Below, piece by piece: positions 1 through 10,347 of a stretch of 64,000 nt of DNA. The stretch comes from Planctomycetota bacterium (GTDB lineage Bacteria > Planctomycetota > Phycisphaerae > Phycisphaerales > UBA1924), in contig CP053450.1 of assembly GCA_013285505.1 (NCBI GenBank), positions 3,952,796-4,016,795 on the forward strand. The letters are read 5' to 3'. The number at the start of each line of letters is the position of its first letter. Position 1 is the first letter of the stretch. The position numbers and the translations under genes were made by a program. The notes beneath the pieces were generated by a model. It was given only the letters and a program-made list of their open reading frames with translations. It had not been told where the DNA came from and ran no database searches.

Positions 1-42
1 GGCCTTGCCTGGGGCCGGCGGATCGACGACACTGTCTGTGGC

Positions 43-1124
43 ATGATCAAGAGCACCACAACGATTTCTTGCTTTGCGCTGGTGGTCCTTCTGGCGGGGA
101 CGACAGCGTCGGCCCAGCGCGACGACCTGCCCGACACCCGGCCGCCGGTCGAGGAGATGGTCGAATGGCTCGACTCGCCGGTGTTTGCCGCGAGGCAGCA
201 GGCGCTGGTGGCGTTGCTCGAGCGTCGCGATCTGGATCTCGTGGAGATCGACGCGTGGCGCAGCCGCGAGGATCTCTCGCCGGAGCAGCGGCTGCGGCTC
301 GACGAGCTTGCGCTGCAGGTCTTTGCGCGCGGGCCCCGGGCAGCGCTGGGGATCAGCTTCCCGCCGGACGACCGGGGCGGGGTGCGGATCATGGACGTGG
401 TCGCGGGGTTCGCGGCGGCCGACCTGTTGGTGCCGGGCGACCGGATCCTGACCGCCGACGGCGTGCCGCTGTCGCGTCAGGCGATGTTGCGGGCGGCGAT
501 CCTCTCGCACGCGCCGGGTGAGCACCTCGAACTGACGGTCGAGCGGGGCGGCGAGATCCTAGATATTTCGGTGCCGCTGGGCAGCTTCGGCAACCTGCGG
601 GGTGCCGCGACGCCAAGAGCGAGCGACCTCGTCGCGGCGTGGTCTCTCCGCCAGAGCCGGGCGGGGTCGCGACGCTGCTGGGGACGCCGATCCGGCCGGA
701 GCCGGTCGAGCTTGGCGGCGAGGCGGGCGGGGGCGACGCGCCGGAGCCGGGGTCGGCCGCGTGGCTGTCGGTGTACGCCTCGAGCGATGCGCCGAGCGGG
801 CTGCTGGTGGGCGGGCAGCCGCGGGAGACGGCGGATCTCTCGCTGACACGCCTGGCGGCGTTGGACGCGTCGCGCGCCGTGACGCTCGAGGACCCCGAGC
901 TGATGGGCGACGCCGATCTGGTGCTGCAGCTGACGATCCTGCGGAACGAGCGTTCGCAGGTGCTCGACGACATCACACGGATCGAGAACCTGATCGGCGG
1001 TCCGAACCTGGACGCGGGCGGGCGCGCGATGATGCGGCGGCGGCTCGAGCAGGTCCGCGAGCAGTTGGGCGTGCTCGAGGAACAGATCCGGCGCATCGAC
1101 GAGACCCGTCGCGGGAAGCGGTAG
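43..1124 (+). CDS. Secreted PDZ-domain protein (frameshifted in this sequence)
   Basis: The protein starts with a signal peptide (about residues 1-25, cleavage after TTASAQ). A PDZ domain lies around residues 97-178, with a ligand-groove pattern ALGISF and the core VPGDRILTADGVPL. A C-terminal region follows (last ~45 residues) that is rich in Leu, Glu and Arg and reads as a coiled coil. The first ~190 residues are in frame 1; from about base 603 the protein continues in frame 3 as DAKSERPRRGVV and onward to the stop. The repaired length is about 360 residues. A PDZ domain without a protease domain suggests a periplasmic scaffold or substrate-binding role, but the partner is not visible. The next gene is convergent, with 21 bases between the stops. 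I am confident of the PDZ domain and unsure of the exact indel site. Confidence 0.7.
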
Positions 1125-1145
1125 CGGCCCCTCGGCGGGCGGGGG

Positions 1146-3032
1146 TCACTCCTCGAACGGCGTGTCGTCGGGGTACATCTCTTCTTCGACGCTCGTGTCG
1201 GAGATCTGGTCGGCGAAGAGCGCCGTGAAGTCGATCGGGATGTCCTCGATGGTGACCTCCATGCCGGGCAGAGGGTCGATGGTGCCCTCCGGCGAGACGC
1301 GGAGCTGGCCGATCGCTTCGAGGTAGTTCAGGATCGCGATGCGGAGGTCGGTGAGGGCCTGGTCGCGTGCGTTCTTGGCGTTGAGCAGCGCGGACTCGGT
1401 GTTCAGGCGGTCGCGGGTGTCCACCTCGTCGGCCTTGAGCTGCTGCTCTTCGAGACGCCGCTCGTTGATCAGCACCGAGGCCTCGGCCAGCTCGAGCCGG
1501 AACCGGGCCAGGTCGATCTCGCGCACGCGCCGGCGGGCCTCGAGCACGACGTTGTCGGTGAACTCGTCGAGGCTGCGGCGGGACTGCTCGAGCCGCACGA
1601 GCGCCTGGCGGAGCTGGAGCCGCTCGATGCGTCGGTCGAGGGGCAGGCTGAGAGTGATCGCGGCGTCCCACGAGGTCTCGTCGGGGTCGAGGGAGAACTG
1701 GCCGACGCGCTCGTCGGGGTCGGTCGGAACGCGGAGCCCGCCGGAGAGGTCGAGGTCGGGCAGCAGGTTGTTTCGGGCGTTGATCACGCCGCGCTCGGAG
1801 TCGGCGTACTGGTCGCGCCGGTTCTGCAGGTCGAGTCGATAGTTGAGGGCCGAGGCGGTCGCGGCCTCGATCGTGGTCGAGGGCTCGGCGATCTCGATGC
1901 GGGCCCCCACCACCTGCACCGGCCGCTCGATGGGGATCCCGAGGCGGACCTTGAACCGGTCGATCTGCAGCGTGTACTGCTCGCGCGAACTCGCCAGCGA
2001 GCTGCGGGCGTTGATCAGGTCGTTCCTGGCTTCGTTGACGTTGAACTCCGTGCGCCGGCCGGCCTCGTAGAGCGCCTGCTGCTGATCAACGAACAGCTCG
2101 AGGCTCTTGATCTGCAGCAAGCGGTTCTGCAGCCCGTTGACGGTCTGGATCAGGTTGAAGTAGTCCTGCGCGATCGAGACGAAGTACTCACGCCGGAAGT
2201 CCTCGAAGTCGCGGGCGGCGTAGACCACGTCGCGCTCGCGCTGGATCCGGTCCTCTCTGGCGACCATCCCCGCGCCGCGGAGCAGCGGGATGCTCGCGTC
2301 GAGTACCAACGCCGACGACTGCTGGTACTGGCCGGAGACGCTGGAGCGGAGCTGCTCGGCGGCGTTCCAGACCCAGCGGGCCTCGACGTCGCCGCCGTAG
2401 GGCAGACGCTGCGTGACGCGGAGCGTGTTGACCACGTCCACCGTGTTCTCGAAGCGGCCCTCGTCGCCGTCGCCGCTGATGCCGACGGTGGTGTCGTTGA
2501 ACAGCCGCGGCCCCCAGCGGTGCTGCTCGATGAGCAGGTTGATCGCGGTGAGGATGTACTCCTCTTCCGCGGACAGGTACTCGCGCCCCTGGCGCTGGGC
2601 CATGCGGAGCGCATCGCGCAGCGAGATGGTCAGCACGTTGTCGGCGCCGATGCCGCCGGCGGTGAGGGCGAAGTTTCGCAGCCGCGTGTTGAGGCCCTCG
2701 ACCACCTGCGGGGTGCCCCGCTCTCCCCGGTCGAGCTCCTCGTACTGGAGCTCGTCGGCGCCGGGGTTGCTCGTCGCCGGGGTCTCCTCATAGAGCCCGC
2801 TGCGTCGGTCCGGGACACTCCCCGGCTCGGCCACGCGGGGGCTCGTGGTCAGGTTGGACCGGGCGGACGACTCGCCGAGCACCTTGGCCAGGCGGCGGTC
2901 GATCTGCTCCATCCCGTTCGAACAGCCCGTCGGGGCGGCCAGAGCCCCCGCGATGACCGCCAGAGAGGCCGCCCGGAGGCATGTGGGGAGAAATCGGGAC
3001 CGGGCGGGGCATGGTCGTGCGGGGGGGTTCAA
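1146..3032 (-). CDS. TolC-family outer membrane efflux protein
   Basis: This is a 628-residue outer-membrane channel subunit of a tripartite export system. Residues 1-38 are a signal sequence ending in APTGC, a poor but possible lipobox, so it may be a lipoprotein. The rest shows the TolC pattern of two long helical repeats: residues rich in Leu, Ala, Arg and Glu with a conserved Asn-Ala in each half (FNVNEARNDLINARSSL and TESALLNAKNARDQALTDLR), and an inner Leu-Pro strand turn (SLPLDRRIERLQLRQALVRL). TolC proteins are usually 430-500 residues; the excess here is a ~110-residue N-terminal region and a short acidic tail. No membrane-fusion protein or pump lies next to it. The gene is divergent from the GH35-like gene, with about 230 bases of shared upstream sequence. 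Confidence 0.85.
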   Translation of the reverse strand: MNPPARPCPARSRFLPTCLRAASLAVIAGALAAPTGCSNGMEQIDRRLAKVLGESSARSNLTTSPRVAEPGSVPDRRSGLYEETPATSNPGADELQYEELDRGERGTPQVVEGLNTRLRNFALTAGGIGADNVLTISLRDALRMAQRQGREYLSAEEEYILTAINLLIEQHRWGPRLFNDTTVGISGDGDEGRFENTVDVVNTLRVTQRLPYGGDVEARWVWNAAEQLRSSVSGQYQQSSALVLDASIPLLRGAGMVAREDRIQRERDVVYAARDFEDFRREYFVSIAQDYFNLIQTVNGLQNRLLQIKSLELFVDQQQALYEAGRRTEFNVNEARNDLINARSSLASSREQYTLQIDRFKVRLGIPIERPVQVVGARIEIAEPSTTIEAATASALNYRLDLQNRRDQYADSERGVINARNNLLPDLDLSGGLRVPTDPDERVGQFSLDPDETSWDAAITLSLPLDRRIERLQLRQALVRLEQSRRSLDEFTDNVVLEARRRVREIDLARFRLELAEASVLINERRLEEQQLKADEVDTRDRLNTESALLNAKNARDQALTDLRIAILNYLEAIGQLRVSPEGTIDPLPGMEVTIEDIPIDFTALFADQISDTSVEEEMYPDDTPFEE

Positions 3033-3266
3033 CGAGCGTTCCTCCGTGTCGCGTGAGCGAATCGGGTTGTGGTTCGGGGCCGGTGACCGCCCGATTTTGA
3101 TGCCGGGGAGGCCGCCTGAGAGCAGAGGGTACCGCTCTTCACACCTGCGCGTTGCAGTTGGACCATGTCGCTCCTACTGTTGAGGTTCAACTTTCACTGC
3201 CGGGATGGTGGGCTGGGAGGCTCGTCGTCGCGGGGATCTGACGAACGAATACCTTACGGAGCCTCT

Positions 3267-6012
3267 ATGGCACAGGTGACCTACGACGGTCGGAGTTTCA
3301 TGCTCGACGGACGTCGCGTGTGGATTGTGGGCGGTTCGGTGCATTACGCGAGGCTTCCCCGGTCGGAATGGGCCGGGCGGATCGCCGCCGCGAAACAGGC
3401 CGGGCTCAACGCCATCGAGACCCCCGCGGTCTGGAGCCGGCACGAGCCGCGGCCGGGCAAGTTCGACTTTGAGGGGGACAACGACCTGCGGCACTTCGTC
3501 CAGCTCGCCGGCGAGGCGGGCCTGCACGTCATCCTCCGCACCGGTCCCTTTGTCGGGTCGGGGTACGACGCGGGCGGGCTGCCGGCGTGGCTGCTCGCCA
3601 AGGAGGGGGTCGAGCCGCGACGCGGCAACGGGCCGTTCCTCGAGGCGTGCTCGCGGTACCTCACCGCGCTGGTCGGCCAGGTGAAGGACCTGCAGGTGGA
3701 CAGCCCGGGCAAGGGCGGCCCCATTCTGCTCGTGCAGAACGAGCACGGGTGGAGCTGCGGCGACGACGTTCAGGCGGCGGCGTATCTGGGTGAATTGCTC
3801 CGCTACCTCCGCGAAGCCGGGGTGACGGTGCCGGTCATCAACGCCAACGGCCTGTGGCAGTCGGTCGAGGGGGAGATCGAGTGCTGGTCGGGCGCGGAGG
3901 ACCTGCTGTCCATTACCCGTCAGCTCAGCGAGGTGCACCCTCGCGCGCCGCGGCTCATCGCCGACCTGCGCCTGGGCGACCCGATGGTCTGGGGCCAGGA
4001 CGAGCCCGAGCCCCTGAACGCCGACGCGGCCGTCCGCTCGGCGGCCGAGGCGCTTGCCGGGGCCGCACAGTTTGTGCTCAACCCCTTCGCGGGCGGGCAG
4101 ACGTTCGGCTTCGGCGGCGGGCGGATGCCCCACTCGATGGACGGCTACATCACGACCCGCCACGACCACGGGCGCGCTGGTCAAGGCCGACGGCGAGCAC
4201 ACGCCCGCCTTCAGCGTGGTCCGGCGGCTCACCATGTTCGCCAGCCGCTTCGGTCGGGTGCTCGCGCACCTGGAGCCCGACGACCGCCCCGTGGTGCTCG
4301 CGCCCTCGATGAGCGGCGGCGTGACGGTCGTGCCCATCCGCGGCACGCAGGGCTCGGTGGTGTTCCTCTTCGGGCAGAAGGGCAAGCGGGGCAAGGCGGC
4401 CCCGGTCTCGACGCTGCTGCTGCCCGACGGCACCTCGCTGGACGTGCCCATCGGCACGTGCGGCACGTCGTGGTGCGTGTTCGACGTCCTGCTCGGTGGT
4501 CGGGCCACGCTCGACTTCTGCTCGCTGTGTGCGTTCGCGACGGTGGGCAGCACGCTGGTCTGCTTCGGGCCGAGCGGCTCGGTCGGGCTGGTGAGCATCA
4601 ACGGCTCGCCGCTGGAGGTCACCGTGCCCGGCGGCAAGACGCCGGACATCATCGAGCACGAGGGCGTGCAGGTCGTCGTCGCCAGCGAAGAACAACTCGA
4701 CGTGGTACAGATCTGTGACGACTGTGTCTGCGTCGGCGCGACCGGCTTCGACGAGTCGGGCGGACCGATCGCCGCGGCCGGGAACAAGAAGTACACCCGC
4801 GTCGGCGCCGACGGCAAGGTCGAGGTGCTCAAGGCCAAGACCAACGCCAAGCGCCCCGTCCCGAGCCGTGCGCTCGAGACCGACTGGGAGTATGCCGGCA
4901 CCGCGGAATATGTAGACGGCTCGAGCGCACGCTACGCGGCCATCGCGGGCCCGGCCGACCTCGGCGAGCTCGGTGCGCCGTACGGCTATGGCTGGTACCG
5001 GATGCGGTTCCGCTCGCAGACGCCCAAGCGGGTCAAGATCGCCTCGCCCAAGTCGGCCGACCGGCTCTCGGTGTTTCTCGATACCGAGCCCGTCGGGATG
5101 TTCGGGCGCGGGCCCGGCGCGTCGGGCGAGCTGACCATCCAGCTCAAGAAGACCGACCACACCATGGTCGTGCTCGCCGAGAATCTGGGCCGCCCAGCCG
5201 GCGGGCAGGACCTCAAGCCGCCGAAGGGGCTCTGCGACGACTGGTACGAGCTGACCGCGTTCCGCGCCGGCCGCTCGAAGATCGTCGAGAGCGCCCCGGT
5301 GGAGTTGCTCTCCTACCGCGTGCCGCTGTGGGAGGTCCGCCGGGGTGACGTGACGCATCCGCAGCGGGTCTCGTGGTCGTTCATCCATCGGCGCAAGAGC
5401 CCGATCTTCGTCCGCATGGGCGATGTCGCGGTGCGTGGCCTGGTGATGCTCAACGACAAGCCGGTCCACTTCTTCGAGCCCGGCGCCGACAACGACCTGG
5501 TCTTCGATCAGGAGACGCTCAACCGTGGCAACAACACGCTCGAGCTGACCATCGCGGCCGACAGCGTGAGCGAGGCCGATGTTGCCAACGTGCTCGCGGA
5601 GATGAGCAAGAACACCAACTTCTTCGAGGGCAAGGACACGCTGGGCGGCAAGCTCGACTGGGCCTTCGCCCAGTGGGAGATGCCCAGCCCCACCGCCTAC
5701 GACCCGGTCGGCGGCACCGCGCCCAAGGGGCCGACGTGGTTCCGCACCGAGTTCGAGACCCCCGAGGCAGACCGCAACGTCGCGCTGACGATCGCGGGCC
5801 TCAGCAAGGGGCAGTTCTACCTCAACGGCCGGCACGTCGGCCGCTACTTCGTCGCGTCGGAGGGCAAGGCCGTGCCGCCGCAGCACGAGTACCTGCTGCC
5901 CCGGTCGTGGCTGGCGGCCGACGGCGTCAACGAGCTGGTGCTCTTCGACGAGCACGGCGGCGACCCCGCCAAGTGCACCCTGAGCGCCGTGCGCCGGACG
6001 GACGGGGTGTGA
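3267..6012 (+). CDS. GH35-type beta-galactosidase-like protein, altered nucleophile region (frameshifted)
   Basis: The repaired protein is 914 residues. The N-terminal ~330 residues form a GH35-like TIM barrel: VGGSVHYARLPRSEW at the start, the acid/base motif QNEHG with Glu159, and GGQTFGFGGG matching the GGTNFGF segment of GH35. The rest is beta-rich, with a jelly-roll-like segment near the C-terminus (GPTWFRTEFETPEADRNVAL, GQFYLNGRHVGRYF). The usual nucleophile motif TExW is not present; the aligned stretch reads LIADLRLGDPMVWG, so Glu seems replaced by Asp233 or lost. There is no signal peptide, so a cytoplasmic protein is implied. One extra base at GGGCGCG near 4171 breaks the frame; after repair the text reads TRHDHGALVKADGE. 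The ATG at 3267 is chosen because the barrel begins there; an open frame extends upstream to 3165. The next gene overlaps the stop by 4 bases. Confidence 0.8.
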
Positions 6013-6581
6013 GCAGGCCCGAAGGCTCAGACGCACCAGCCGGAGCGCTCTGGCAACGGGCCGCGGCGTTCGCGGCGCGGCTGCACACCGGCCAGGTGCG
6101 CAAGGACCACCGGACGCCCTACGTGTCGCACCCGTTCCGTGTGGCGATGACGGTGCGCCATCTCTTCGAGCACGCCGACGACGCGACGATCTGTGCGGCG
6201 ATCCTGCACGACACGATCGAGGACACGCCCGCCGACTTCGACGACATCGAGAAGCAGTTCGGCCCGCTGGTCGCCGAGATCGTGGCGGCGCTGAGCAAGA
6301 ACATGCTGCTGCGCGAGGACAGCCGCGAGCCTGAGTATGACCGGCGGCTCAGCGAGGCCGACTGGCGGGCCCGGCTGGTCAAGCTCGCCGACGCCTACGA
6401 CAACCTGTGCGACATCGGGTACCGATCGGACGGCGGGCCCGAGACGGTGGCCAGACATCTGGCACGGTGCGAACGGGCGATCTCGCTGGCCGAGCCGGAC
6501 GCCGCGGCGCACCCGGAGACCGCCCGGGCGATCGGGCTGCTGCGTGAGGCGATGTCGATGATCTCCCCGAGCGAGGCCTAG
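6009..6581 (+). CDS. HD-domain protein, small alarmone (ppGpp) hydrolase type
   Basis: A 190-residue single-domain protein with the Rel/SpoT/MESH1 hydrolase pattern: His and Arg in YVSHPFRVA, the HD pair in ILHDTIEDT together with ED three residues on, FGPLVAEIVAALSK after it, and KLADAYDNLCDI which corresponds to the KLADRLHNM motif of Rel enzymes. These positions bind Mn2+ and the substrate in known (p)ppGpp 3'-pyrophosphohydrolases. There is no synthetase, TGS or ACT domain. The likely start is GTG at 6009, which overlaps the upstream stop (GTGA), so the gene is translationally coupled to the glycosidase. The stop shares a CTAG palindrome with the convergent acetyltransferase. Substrate is inferred from the family and could be another nucleotide. 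Confidence 0.8.
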   Translation: MSRPEGSDAPAGALWQRAAAFAARLHTGQVRKDHRTPYVSHPFRVAMTVRHLFEHADDATICAAILHDTIEDTPADFDDIEKQFGPLVAEIVAALSKNMLLREDSREPEYDRRLSEADWRARLVKLADAYDNLCDIGYRSDGGPETVARHLARCERAISLAEPDAAAHPETARAIGLLREAMSMISPSEA

Positions 6582-7159
6582 CCCGCGAGGCGGGCCGCGA
6601 ACCCTTCCGGCGTCATGACCAGCTTCTCGTGGAGCTTCCACTGCCCGCCGGCGTGCAGGAACGACTTCTCTGCGCCGCCGCGCTCGAAGCCCAGCCGCTC
6701 GATCATGCGCTCGCTGCGCGTGTTGTCGGTCTGCATCCACGCGATGATGCGGTGGAGGCCCAGCCCGTCGGGCAGATCGGCGAAGGCGTGCCGCAGCAGG
6801 CCGACCATGCCCTCGGTCGCGTACCCCATCCCCTCGGCACCGGCGGCGAGCCAGCAGTTGGCGTCGGCCTCCCAGCTCAGCCCGCGTCGGATGGCGTTGA
6901 GATTGCACGCACCGACGATCGAGCCTTCCCGGTCGATCACGACGCGCCGGCAGGCCTTGCCGCGAGTCTCGCCGTCGATGGTGAGCGCGAGCTGGCGTTC
7001 GAAGACCTGATCGTCGGTTTCGTCGGGCATGTGCAGCGGGCTGAAGGTCTCCAGATGCTGCCGGCTGGCGCGGAGCACACGGATGAACTCGGCCCTGTCG
7101 TCTTCGGCGAGCGGGCGGAGCAGAAGGCGTGCGGTGCGGATCGCCCCGGTGGGGAGCAC
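6578..7159 (-). CDS. GNAT family N-acetyltransferase, RimJ/RimL-like
   Basis: The protein of about 193 residues opens with IRTARLLLRPLAEDDRAEF, the standard start of RimJ/RimL-type acetyltransferases. It has the acetyl-CoA region GMGYATEGMVGLLRHAF and ends the domain with the typical LHRIIAWMQTDNTRSERMIERLGF segment. It would acetylate a ribosomal-protein N-terminus, an amino-acid derivative or an antibiotic; the target cannot be read from sequence. GTG at 7159 is my preferred start because the conserved domain begins there; the frame is open to an ATG at 7321, but that would add a Pro/Arg-rich stretch and overlap gnd. The stop overlaps that of the convergent HD gene. Confidence 0.75.
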   Translation of the reverse strand: MLPTGAIRTARLLLRPLAEDDRAEFIRVLRASRQHLETFSPLHMPDETDDQVFERQLALTIDGETRGKACRRVVIDREGSIVGACNLNAIRRGLSWEADANCWLAAGAEGMGYATEGMVGLLRHAFADLPDGLGLHRIIAWMQTDNTRSERMIERLGFERGGAEKSFLHAGGQWKLHEKLVMTPEGFAARLAG

Positions 7160-7280
7160 CTCGACCGGACGGATCGGGCGCGCGGCGGGGGCGCTCGCCG
7201 GCGGTTGCCGGCTGCGTCGCGGCCTGCGTGAGGGAGGGGTCTTGGGGGGGCGGCGGTGGCCGCACGGTCGCTCGGCATGG

Positions 7281-8840
7281 TCAGGCCTCGTGCTGCGGAC
7301 GCTCGGGGTGCGGCCAGTCAAGATGAAAGAACTTCCCCCGCCCGGTGTCGGTGCGCTCGTAGGTGTGCGCGCCGAAATAGTCGCGTTGTGCCTGGATCAT
7401 GTTGGCGCTACCGCTGGCGGTGCGGAGCGCGTCGTAGTAGGCCAGGGGCGGCTCGAGAACGCCGGGGCGGCGATGCCCATGGCCGCGGCGCTCGCGACGA
7501 CCTCACGCCACGCGTCCTGCCACTCGCCGATCTGCTCAACGAACGTCGGCGCCATGAGGAGGTTGGGCAGGTCACCGGCCCCGGTGTAGGCCTGGGTGAT
7601 GGTGTGCAGCAGGCGGGCCCGGATGATGCACCCGCCCCGCCAGATGCTGGCGATCGAGGCGAAATCGAGCCCCCACTCCCACTCGCGGGAGGCCTCGGCC
7701 ATCATCGCGAACCCCTGGGCGTAGGCGCAGACCTTCGAGCAGTAGAGGGCCCGGCGTACCGCCTCGATGAAGCGGTCCTGGTTGCCCTTGAACTCGGGGT
7801 GGGCCGGGCCGCGGAGCACGGTCGAGGCGTCCACGCGCAGCTCTTTCTGTGCGCTGATTGCGCGCGCAAAGACGGCTTCGGCGATGGTCGGGCGCGGGGA
7901 CACCCAGCAGCAGGGCCGCCTCGCTGGTCCACCGCCCGGTGCCCTTCTGGCCGGCGGCGTCAAGAACGATGTCCACGAACGGGTCGCCGGTGACAGGGTC
8001 GGTCTGGGCGAGGATGTCGGCGGTGATCTCGATGAGGAACGAGTCGAGCTCGGTGGTGTTCCACTCGCGGAAGACCTCCGCCATCTGGTCGGGCCGGAGC
8101 CCCAGCACGCCGCGGAGCAGCGCGCAGGCCTCCGCGATCATCTGCATGTCGGCGTACTCGATGCCGTTGTGGACCATCTTCACGAAGTGCCCCGCGGCAC
8201 CCGGGCCGATGTGGGCGGTGCAGGCCTCGGCGTTGGGGGCGTCCACTGGCTGGCCGGGGGCCTCGCCCTCGATCGGCTTGCCGGTCGCGCCGTCCACCTT
8301 GGCGGCGATGGCGGTCCAGACGGGCTTGAGCGCCGCCCAGGCGTCCTGATCCCCTCCGGGCATGAGGCTGGGGCCGAATCGGGCACCGAGTTCGCCGCCG
8401 GAGACGCCGGAGCCGACAAAGAGCAGGCCCCGGTCCTTCAGTTCCTTCTCGCGCCTCGCGGTGTCGTCCCAGTGGGCGTTGCCGCCGTCGACGATGACAT
8501 CGCCCTTCTCCATGTGCTCGGCGAGGGCGTTGATCACCGCGTCGGTCGCGCCGCCGGCCTTGACCAGGATGACCGCCACTCGCGGGCGTTTGAGGCTCTT
8601 GACGAACGCGGCCACATCGGCGGCGGGGACCAGCGAGCCCGGCCCGCGGCCCCGGTAGCCGGCGCCGAACGACCCGGCGGGGTGTTCGGCGAGCATGGCC
8701 TCGGTCACGCTGACCGTCCGGTTGTAGACGGCGGTCGCGAAGCCGTGGTCGGCGATGTTGAGGGCCAGATTCTGGCCCATGACCGCGAGGCCGACGACGC
8801 CGACATCGGCAGAGGCGGGGGCTGGTGCGGGAAATCCCAT
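7281..8840 (-). CDS. gnd: 6-phosphogluconate dehydrogenase, decarboxylating (frameshifted)
   Basis: This enzyme oxidises 6-phosphogluconate to ribulose 5-phosphate with NADP+ in the pentose phosphate pathway. The N-terminal Rossmann fold reads VGVVGLAVMGQNLALNIADHG. The substrate motif GSGVSGGELGARFGPSLMPGG and the catalytic Lys and Asn in GHFVKMVHNGIEY are present, as is GTGRWTSEAALLLGVP. The C-terminus after repair ends RDYFGAHTYERTD followed by GKFFHLDWPHPERPQHEA. Two places are broken: an extra base at GGGCGCG (7890-7896) and two extra bases at GGGGCGGCTC (7445-7454). After repair it is 518 residues, longer than the usual ~470-480, partly because of an insert after TGKPIEGEAPGQP. A small intergenic gap separates it from gpsA, transcribed the same way. 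Confidence 0.92.
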
Positions 8841-9021
8841 GGCGGCTCCTGGCGCTGCGACACCGCCCGCAGCTCGGAGCGGGGACGACGCAGCGTGTCT
8901 TGGTGCGGACTATCGGCCGGATTGGGCGCGAATCGACAGTAGTGCCGGGGCGGCCGGATCGGCGGTTTCTGCGCGGCCCGCGGCGGGCGGGATCGTGGGC
9001 AATTCCCCTCGCCCGCGGTCG

Positions 9022-10084
9022 CTAGCCCACCCGCTCCTGCTTGAGCTCGCGGCTCATCAGCTTGCCGATCGCGGTGATCGGGTCCACACCCTCAAAGAGG
9101 ACCGAGTAGACCGATTCGGTGATCGGCATCTCGACGCGGAACTTGCGGGCCAGGTCCATCACCGACTGGGTTGTCGCAACACCCTCGACCACGAAGGGCG
9201 ACTCCCGGAGGTAGGCGTCGAGCTTCTGGCCCTTGCCGAGTGCCTCTCCGCAGGAGCGGTTGCGGCCCTCGGGGCTGAAGCAGGTCGTCGCGAGGTCGCC
9301 CACGCCGGCGATGCCGAAGAAGGTCTCGCGGTTGGCCCCCATGGCGGTGCCGAGGCGGGCGATCTCGGCCAGCCCGCGGGCCAGCAGGGCGGCTCTTGGC
9401 GTTGTAGCCGGCCTGGAGCCCGTCGAGGACGCCGGCGGCGAGGGCGATGACGTTTTTGGTGGCCGAGGCGATCTCGACGCCGAGCAGGTCGGGGTTGGTG
9501 TAGACCCGCAGGTAGCTGGTGCTGAAGAGCTGCTGGACGCGGTCGGCGAAGGCCGGGTCGTCGCCGGCGGCGATCATGGTGGCGGGCAGGCCCCGGGCCA
9601 GCTCGGCGGCGATGGTCGGGCCGCTGAGGGTGGCGAAGGGGCGGGGACGGGCGTCTGGGTCGTCGGCGAGGACATCGGCGACGATCTGGGTGGGCCGCAG
9701 GAGGGTCTCGTTCTCGATGCCCTTGGAGACGCTGACGACGCCCGCCCGGGGCGGCACGTGGGCCCGGATCCGCGTCCACGCCTGTCGGATGAACTGCACC
9801 GGCACGGCGTTGACGATGATGTCGGCCCCGGCGAGGGCCTCGGCGTCGGCGATGCAGACGCGGACGGTGTCGGGCAGGGTGAATCCCTCGAGCCGGCGGC
9901 TGTGGCGGGTCTGGGCGAGGGCCCCGGCCTCGTCGAGGTTGTGGCCCCACATGCGGACGGTGGGCCGGTTGGGGTCTGTCTCGGCACCGGCGTCGGTACG
10001 AGCGAGGAGGCTCGCACAGACGAGGCCCATCTGGCCGAGCCCGAGGATGCTGACGGCTGGGTTCTGTTTGGATGATGTCGGCAT
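9022..10084 (-). CDS. gpsA: Glycerol-3-phosphate dehydrogenase [NAD(P)+] (frameshifted)
   Basis: GpsA reduces dihydroxyacetone phosphate to sn-glycerol 3-phosphate for phospholipid synthesis. The repaired protein is 353 residues, near the usual 330-340. It shows the NAD(P)-binding start VSILGLGQMG, the VSKGIE motif, the ATLSGPTIAAELARGLPAT substrate loop, the catalytic Lys in ASATKNVIALAAG, and GVGDLATTCFSPEGRNRSCG. One extra base at GGGCGGCTC near 9387-9395 interrupts the frame; repair gives NAKSALLARGLAEIARLGTAMGANRETFFGIAG, which matches the family closely. The ATG at 10084 is chosen because the Rossmann motif begins ten residues later; the longer frame to 10216 adds an Arg-rich non-conserved stretch. 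The divergent metal ATPase lies across 263 bases. Confidence 0.92.
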
Positions 10085-10347
10085 ACCGCTCCGTGCCTGC
10101 CCGGCGGATCTTCTGGGTGGTGCTCGTGATCGAGCTCTTCGAGGATAGGGGCTGAACCGCCCGGGCAGAACGCCCGTACGGAAGCTGCCAAGACCCCGCG
10201 CTCGCGGGCATACCATCGTCGCCCGGGCTGTTCTGGTCCGGGGAACGATCGGCTGTCGTCGGACGGCCGCGAAACAACCATTGGGCTCTCCGGGCGACTG
10301 CCCGACTGAGCCTGCTCACCCTTGCCCTCCGATGGGAGCGACCGCCG

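Noticed and set aside
3267..6012. Treating gnd, gpsA, GH35, sdaA, MATE and others as pseudogenes
   Set aside because: Each shows only one or two small indels, no stop accumulation and full motif conservation on both sides of the break.
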